Assembly (NCBI GenBank): GCA_965227035.1 | Contig: OZ245725.1 | Coordinates: forward strand, 1 to 25,831 | Direction of reading: 5' to 3' | Length of the DNA: 25,831 nucleotides | Origin: CBDDFQ01 sp965227035 | GTDB lineage: Bacteria > Pseudomonadota > Gammaproteobacteria > Burkholderiales > Burkholderiaceae_C | Shown here: positions 20,663-25,831 of the stretch, one piece after another | Position numbering within the stretch: the first letter of the stretch is position 1 | Layout of the letters: the number at the start of each line of letters is the position of its first letter | Notes under the pieces: model-generated | Seen by the model: only the letters and a program-made list of their open reading frames with translations | Databases searched by the model: none | What the model was told of the DNA's origin: nothing | Made by a program: the position numbers and the translations under genes

Positions 20663-23623
20663 TCACGCTGCGAGGATGGATGTTTCGCGCCGTAGCGGCC
20701 TGAGATCGAGGCTTTCCGTCGAGGTCCAGATGTAATCGCCAGTGAGACTGATGTGTTGCCACCCGAGCGGGGTGATGTGTTTGACTAGGTCGGGCGGCGT
20801 GGCGATACCCTCCCGGTTGAGCTCGGCGAAAGCCGGTTCGAGATAGAGCGTATTCCAGTAGACGATGGCATTGATCAGCAGGTTCAGCCCGGACGCCCGA
20901 TAGAACTGGCTCTCGAATGTCCTGTCCCGCAGTTCTCCAAGGCGATTGAAGAACAGCGCGCGGGCCAGGGTGTTCTGGGCTTCGCTCTTGTTGAGGCCGG
21001 CGGTAGCGTTTCGGCGCATTTCGGGGTCCTGCCACCATTGTGGCAGGAAGATGGACCTGTTGATGCGTCCGATATCGCGAAGCGCGAGCGCCAGTCCGTT
21101 TTGACGCGGAAAAGCGGACAGCTTCGCCAGCAAGGTCGAAGGCCGGACTTGGCCAGAGCGGATCGTCGTAACGAGGCGGAGGATATCATTCCAGTTTGCC
21201 TTGATTCGCTCGACATTGATGGGGTCGCCGACGAGGGACGCGAGATTTTGGGGAGGCGCGTCACCCGGGAAGAGATACAGCTTGCGATCCTTGAGGCCGC
21301 GCAGCCGAGGCACAAGTTGGAAACCAACGAGGTGGCAAAGCGCAAAACTGATGTCGCTGACCCCGCCGGTATCGACATAGTGCGTTTCGATAGCGAGATC
21401 GCTGCCGTGGTAGAGCAAACCGTCGAGAACATAGATGGCCTCGCTCGCATTGGCATTCATGGCGATGATGTAGAAGGCGCCGTACTGGTCGGAGGTGAAG
21501 CGGTAGAATTTGGCGCCGGGGTTAGGCCCGTACCGCGCGTTGAGATCGCCGATCGCCTCGGCATGCCCTCCCGCCGGAAAATACTGGCCATCAGAAGATG
21601 ACGTGGTTCCGTCTCCCCACAGCTTCGCGAGAGGCAATTGCCTCTGGGCGTTGACGAGGATGGCGTGGGCGGCGGTGTAGCCTTCCTCGCGAATGTGCCA
21701 GTCATGTGCCCAGGCGAGCTGACGCATCGTCAACCCGGGCGAAACATCGGCCATTCTCGTCAGGCCAAGATTGATGCCGTCCGCCAGGATTGCGGTGAGC
21801 GAGCTTGTCGTCGGCCCCTCGACCGGTGCGCAGATGTGTGAAGGCGTTGGAAAATCCCGTGCGGGCATCCACCTCGAGCAAAAGATCGGTGATGCGGATC
21901 GCAGGCAGACGGCTTTCCACCTTCGGCTTCAGCGACTTGGCGATGTCCGGAAACATCGCTTTGTGCGGCGTGACACTGAATCCAGCCCCGGTCAGTTCGA
22001 CATCATCGAGCTCGCCGGCGGCCGCAAGACGGGAGAGGTCAGCCAATCCATCATTCAGAATCTGGCGCTGCTGGCTGAGATAGGTTTCCACGTCGGTATC
22101 GACGGCGACCGGAAGCGGACCTTCCTCGCGCATCAGCTCGAATGTCGGCGTGGGAATGAGAAAACTTTCGAATGACTGGAAGCGCTTCGCCCCCTCCACC
22201 CAGACATCGCCGGCATCGAGCCGGCGTTTCAGCTCGGTGAACACGCAGAGTTCATAAGCTCTCCGATCGATTCTGCCATCCTGAAGGACGAGCGGCATCC
22301 AGCCTTTCGGCGCGAAGGATATGGGAGCGTTGTCCGGTATTGCTCGTTTCCCTGCACGATAGAGATCGGCAATCACGGAGAGCGCGCGCAAAAGATTCGC
22401 CGCTACGGCGTGACCGCGGAACACGAGTGTCGAGAGGAATTGCGGCGCAAGTTTCCGGATCGTCGGATAGCGCTGGAGCATTTCGATTTTACCGTCGATA
22501 ACATCCGGCGCGATGAGCGTATCGATCGCTTGGACACTGGTTGTAAAAGCTGGCCATTGGATGACCCGATCAAGCGCTTTGGCCATGTCCTCACCCTTCT
22601 CTCTGGCCTCGATGATCGCATGGCAAACTTTCGAAACGTCCTTCAACGGCTTCTGCACTTCCCGAACGGATCGGGTGACGCGAGCAGCCGCCTGGTTATT
22701 GGCTCGCCGCGTCAGGATGCCCATGAGTTTCTTGAACATGTCGATCGCGCAATCGGTGAGATGGCGGGAAAGGTGGAGCACTGTTGCAGCCAGGACAGCA
22801 TGTCGGCGTTCGGTGTTAAGGTCGCGCAGATGCTGCGCGCTCATTCGCGTCCCCTCTGCAGCAAATTCGTCAAAGACCTTGACCGGAATTCGATCCATCA
22901 ACGTCGTCGGCAGGTTCAGAGACCGGAGAAAGCGAATGCGCTCGGCAATCCTGTCGAGGTTGACGGCGGCTGGCGACAATGCCGGCGTTCTCGCCCAGGC
23001 AAGAATGGTCACGCTTGTCCCCTCACGCGGATCGAGAAGCTTGTCCAGATCGAGCTTTTGGCCTTCTGAGATCCCGTCGGCCAAGGCCCGATGAGCAATA
23101 CGAATGCCGGCCTAATCGCCACATGAATGATGGCTTCGAGCGCTGGCCGCGCTGGCAAGAGAATTCTCCTGCGTCGCAGTTCTTCCACGACCATGTCCGC
23201 CAATACATCGGCCTGGCGCAGGGTTTGCGCGGCAGGTGTCAGCCAGCCTGTGAGTACCCGCACGTCCGAAGGCACAAACGGACGCATCTGCATTCTGTCG
23301 AAAAGCAGGGCTAGATGCTCGCGCCGCGTCTGTGGGCGCTCGAAATAACGATCGATCTCATGGTGATCGACGCCGATCTGCCGCGCCAGAAATTGTAAGA
23401 CGCCAGCCGGCAGGACCTCGCCATCCGCAAGCGGTCGGCCAGGGTATCGTATCGTGGCCAGAACACAGGCGAGGCCCAGTCTGTTCGAGGCCTTGTTCTG
23501 TCGCATGATCAGGTCGAGATCCGATCGATCCAGCGTGTAATGTTTGGCGATCTCCCTCTCGTTATCGGGGATGATCGTCGCCTGTTGCCACCATGCCTCG
23601 CTCAGTAAGGCTCTTCTCGCCAT
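20663..23623 (-). pseudogene. tnpA: Tn3-family transposase, disrupted by two frameshifts
   Basis: Read with two frame corrections, this is a 986-codon transposase, the usual length for the family. It starts at ATG 23623 (MARRALLSEAWWQQATIIPD). The N-terminal part runs to VEELRRRRI and AIIHVAIR. One base is missing near 23106-23112, where the next frame resumes at GIRIAHRALADGISEGQKLD. That middle part runs to FSNAFTHLRTGRGADDKL, and near 21795-21805 a further shift leads into LTAILADGINLGLTRMADVS. The C-terminal part includes FTSDQYGAFY and HYVDTGGVSDISFALCHLVG, the region carrying conserved catalytic acids, and ends at 20663. The net length is unchanged, consistent with one deletion and one insertion. 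Either the gene is inactive or the sequence has errors at these two points. Confidence 0.88.
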
Positions 23624-23635
23624 TCTCTGATCTTC

Positions 23636-23777
23636 CCGTTTCGCCGCAGAGAGTGCAGCGAAACGGAAAATGCGTGTCCGACAAACGAACGTTTCGCGGC
23701 ATCCACAGTTTTTGTCCGCAAACCTTGTCATGAAACGGCAAATCGGACAATGTCCGAATTCAACGCGAAAACGGACA
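23636..23777. other. res region of the Tn3-family transposon with TGTCCG half-sites
   Basis: Between tnpA and tnpR, TGTCCG occurs at 23675-23680, 23713-23718 and 23751-23756 and inverted (CGGACA) at 23744-23749 and 23772-23777. The middle pair makes a perfect 15-bp palindrome, TCGGACAATGTCCGA, at 23743-23757. A separate 9-bp inverted repeat, CCGTTTCGC (23636-23644) and GCGAAACGG (23658-23666), lies next to the tnpA start and is a likely operator. TGTCCG resembles the outer half-site of gamma-delta type resolvase binding sites. Confidence 0.7.
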
Positions 23778-23788
23778 AAGCACGTCTA

Positions 23789-24370
23789 ATGACCTCTATC
23801 GGCTATGCAAGAGTCTCCACCGGCGAGCAGGACACAGCGCTGCAACTCGACGCTTTGCGCAAAGCAGGTTGTGAAAGGCTGTTCGAGGATAAGGCATCCG
23901 GCGTCAAGACTGACCGGCCCGGATTGGCTGAGGCGATCCGCTACGTTCGCGACGGCGACACGCTCACAGTCTGGAAGCTCGACCGCCTCGGCCGGTCGAT
24001 GAAGCACCTCATCGAGATCATCACCGAACTGGAAGCCAAAGGCGTCGGCTTCCGATCCATCACCGAAAACATCGACACCACGACATCCGGCGGTCGCCTG
24101 GTCTTCCACCTGTTCGGCGCGCTGGCACAGTTCGAGCGCGATCTGATCCGGGAACGAACACGTGCCGGTCTGCAAGCCGCAGAGGAACGCGGCCGCCGCG
24201 GTGGCCGACAAGTCGTCGTAACCCCCGAGAAACTTGCCAAAGCCCGCCAGCATCTGGCGGCCGGTTTGAACGTCCGGGAGGCCGCAGCCCGCGTGAAAAT
24301 CGGGAAAACCGCCCTCTACGAAGCTCTCAGGGCCGAAAAAACAACGACATCTACGGTTAAACCGACCTGA
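23789..24370 (+). CDS. tnpR: Tn3-family resolvase
   Basis: This 193-aa serine recombinase starts from ATG 23789 (MTSIGYARVSTGEQDTALQL), with catalytic S10. LDRLGRSMKHLIEI near residues 63-76, GRLVFHLFGALAQFERDLI near 101-119, and a C-terminal helix-turn-helix (NVREAAARVKIGKTALYEAL) complete the fold. An alternative ATG at 23750 adds 13 residues, but that stretch lies inside the res half-sites and is not typical of the family. The ribosome site before 23789 is weak. It resolves cointegrates at the adjacent res region and normally represses both transposon genes. The gene ends eight bases before the right inverted repeat. Confidence 0.92.
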   Translation: MTSIGYARVSTGEQDTALQLDALRKAGCERLFEDKASGVKTDRPGLAEAIRYVRDGDTLTVWKLDRLGRSMKHLIEIITELEAKGVGFRSITENIDTTTSGGRLVFHLFGALAQFERDLIRERTRAGLQAAEERGRRGGRQVVVTPEKLAKARQHLAAGLNVREAAARVKIGKTALYEALRAEKTTTSTVKPT

Positions 24371-24377
24371 GTTCCGG

Positions 24378-24426
24378 ATACGTTCCCAAAAGTCGGACAG
24401 ATTCACTACTTTCGTGTCGTGACGCC
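24378..24426 (-). repeat. Right terminal inverted repeat of the Tn3-family transposon
   Basis: This is the reverse complement of the left repeat with three differences. The outer end is GTGACGCC at 24419-24426, followed at once by the AGATA target copy. Confidence 0.93.
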
Positions 24427-24551
24427 AGATAGGCTTCGAACCGTAGCCCACCTTTTACCACCTGGTCGCGGAGCCGTTTGGCTTGTTCGACCGCATAGGC
24501 CTTGTCGGCAGGATCGGGCCATTCAAAATTGTCGTCGTGATCGTCGGTCAT
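24427..24551 (-). pseudogene. 5' part of the 128-aa gene split by the transposon
   Basis: The ATG at 24551 overlaps the traG stop as ATGA, so this was the next gene of the traD-traG operon. It encodes MTDDHDDNFEWPDPADKAYA and 22 more residues before the transposon. In the present sequence the frame runs on into the inverted repeat and ends at a stop after 64 codons (24357), giving a truncated product with a foreign tail. It has a very acidic start and a basic helical middle. The other half lies at 20342-20608. The target copy AGATA at 24427-24431 is included. Confidence 0.82.
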
Positions 24552-25831
24552 GCTGGCTCGAACGCTCCTCTGAACTCCGGATCTGCATAATAGGCCAGCT
24601 TGCCGGCGGCGATCGGCCGTTGACCGGCAAGAAACAGCAGTTCGAGATTTTGCGGCATGTTCCGCACCTCGTCGGGCGTCAGCAGCGGCCGACCGACATG
24701 CTGTTGGCTGTAGGATATGCCGGTCTCGTCGGAATCGATAGCGCGTGCCATCGTCTGGAAGACGACAGTTTCCTGTCCGAGCAGATCGGAGACCAGGCGG
24801 GCGCTGTCGTGGTCGTTGACGCCGAAGACCTGAAGGACGCCGGCATTGGAGAGGAAGGTTCCGGCCTTCTGCCCATATGTCGCCCGCAGCTGATGGACGT
24901 CCTGCAGGATCGGCCAGAGCTGGACGCCATAGCCGGCCATTAGCCCCATGGCCCGTTCGACCGGCGCCAAATGGCCGAGGGCGGCAAACTCATCCAGCAA
25001 ATAGAGGACCGGGGTTGCCGGCTTTGCCGGATCGCGGGCCATGTCGAGCAGGCTTTGCGTGACGAGGAGACGCAGCCAGCGCGAATAGGTAGAGAGCCGA
25101 TCGGGTGGCAGGACGAGGAAGACGGATATGTTGCGCCGCTTGAGGTCGGCAAAGCGGAAATCCGATCGGCCGAGCACTGCCGTCATGCGCGGAATATCGA
25201 GAAAGTGCGTATGACGCTGCGCGGCCGACAGCACGCCGGCCGCCTCGCGATCGGACTTGCCGAGATGACGATTTGCAGCACGGGCGATGAGGCCGACCGC
25301 CGCGTCGGTTGCCTGCATCTGTTTCAGCAAGGCGGCAAAATTCTCGGGGGCGAGCGTCAGATATTCGCGCAGCGTCCCGAGGTGCCGGCGGCCGGCCGGC
25401 TCGACGGCTGCGATCGTCAGCAGCAGCCCCGAAATCAGCGCCTTTGCCTCTTCATTCCAATGGGCCTCTCCCGACATGCCAGGCTCGTCGAAGACGAGGG
25501 CATCGGCCAGGGTGCTGGCATCCTCCGCGACATCGAGGCCGTCCACATCGAGCGTGTCGATAGGATTGAAAGCGGCCGAGGGTTTGCCGGTGATGCCGAA
25601 GGGATCGAGGACATGGACCGGGCCAAAATTCTGGCGGGCGCGGCCGGCGATTTTCGCATTCTCGCCCTTTGGGTCGATGCAGATCACCGAGCGATCGGCG
25701 GTCAGCAAATTGGGAATAATGGTCCCCACACCTTTGCCGGTTCTCGTCGGCGCCATCGTCAGAAGATGGGCCGGCCCGTCATAGCGCATGAGGGATTTTG
25801 ATTTCGGGTCGCGGCCGATCAGAAGGCCGGT
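24548..25831 (-). CDS. traG: TraG/VirD4-type coupling protein, main ATPase part
   Basis: This is the continuation of the gene that starts at 378. Residues from 127 on are encoded from 25816 down to the TGA at 24548-24550 (422 residues, total 548). It contains Walker A APTRTGKGVGTIIPN near residues 148-162 and Walker B LYLLDEFAALGHLAPVERAM near 395-414. It also has a VFLVLPPDRL strand near 360, as well as QLWPILQDVHQLRATYGQKA and the VFGVNDHDSARLVSDLLG region typical of TraG. The ATPase domain is complete with no missing key residue. The last 15 bases listed here duplicate the window start. It should pump the relaxase-DNA complex into a secretion channel that this plasmid does not encode. Downstream, the next gene is coupled by ATGA. 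Confidence 0.93.
   Translation of the reverse strand, partial: TGLLIGRDPKSKSLMRYDGPAHLLTMAPTRTGKGVGTIIPNLLTADRSVICIDPKGENAKIAGRARQNFGPVHVLDPFGITGKPSAAFNPIDTLDVDGLDVAEDASTLADALVFDEPGMSGEAHWNEEAKALISGLLLTIAAVEPAGRRHLGTLREYLTLAPENFAALLKQMQATDAAVGLIARAANRHLGKSDREAAGVLSAAQRHTHFLDIPRMTAVLGRSDFRFADLKRRNISVFLVLPPDRLSTYSRWLRLLVTQSLLDMARDPAKPATPVLYLLDEFAALGHLAPVERAMGLMAGYGVQLWPILQDVHQLRATYGQKAGTFLSNAGVLQVFGVNDHDSARLVSDLLGQETVVFQTMARAIDSDETGISYSQQHVGRPLLTPDEVRNMPQNLELLFLAGQRPIAAGKLAYYADPEFRGAFEPA

Larger units (their letters stand above)
20609..24426. mobile_element. Tn3-family transposon, 3,818 bp, cryptic
   Basis: The element has 49-bp terminal inverted repeats at 20609-20657 and 24378-24426, which differ at only three positions and start GGCGTCACGACACGAAAG. 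It is flanked by AGATA direct repeats. It contains a leftward tnpA with two frameshifts and a rightward tnpR, divergent across a res region; no cargo gene is present. The intact target duplication shows that it arrived by transposition at this spot and has not rearranged. Without a working transposase it would need one supplied elsewhere. Confidence 0.95.

Noticed and set aside
1..25831. CRISPR arrays, tRNA and rRNA genes
   Set aside because: No regularly spaced direct repeats and no tRNA or rRNA signatures were seen on reading both strands.

Overview
The window reads as a complete small circular plasmid from an alphaproteobacterium. The last 15 bases (25817-25831) repeat the first 15. If they are merged, a traG coupling-protein gene cut by the window edges runs in frame across the join, giving a circle of about 25,816 bp. 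The host is probably a member of the Rhizobiales or a related group (inference): the transfer genes have the Ti/rhizobial layout (traA divergent from a small traD-traG operon across an oriT), and codon use is high-GC.

Layout. (1) Transfer module, 1-5453 plus 24548-25831: a hypothetical gene, traD and traG read leftward; an oriT-like site lies at about 1051-1081; a MOBQ/Ti-type relaxase-helicase (traA) and a one-TM protein read rightward. No mating-pair (type IV secretion) genes are present, so the plasmid looks mobilisable with its own coupling protein. (2) Catabolic island, 5907-15408, nine genes all on the minus strand. In transcription order they are a periplasmic binding protein, two ABC ATPases and two permeases of the LIV type, an N-carbamoyl-D-amino-acid hydrolase (nitrilase fold), an RpiR-type regulator, an M20-family carbamoylase/ureidopropionase-like hydrolase, and a D-hydantoinase/dihydropyrimidinase. 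Together these form an uptake and degradation route for a cyclic ureide (hydantoin, dihydropyrimidine or similar). (3) Transposon debris at the promoter end of the island, about 15540-16679: an IS110-like 5' fragment, a Tn3-family tnpA fragment, a res-like site and an intact serine resolvase gene. (4) Maintenance module, 16700-19967: a small ribbon-helix-helix protein, a probable replication initiator, parA with a small partner, and a RelE/HigB-HigA-like toxin-antitoxin pair. Several perfect palindromes and a repeated TAGCAG(A/C)TT motif lie in the control regions. (5) A 3,818-bp Tn3-family transposon at 20609-24426, with 49-bp inverted repeats and a 5-bp target duplication AGATA. Its tnpA carries two frameshifts and its tnpR is intact. 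It interrupts a 128-aa gene that was translationally coupled to the end of traG; the two halves rejoin in frame when the transposon and one target copy are removed.

How it fits together: a small, stable, mobilisable plasmid has picked up a complete transport-plus-hydrolysis operon for carbamoyl/hydantoin compounds. The unusual points are two unrelated carbamoylases without a racemase or a dedicated hydantoin permease, a LIV-type ABC importer as the entry route, and several intergenic DNA structures that look regulatory. No tRNA, rRNA or CRISPR array was seen.
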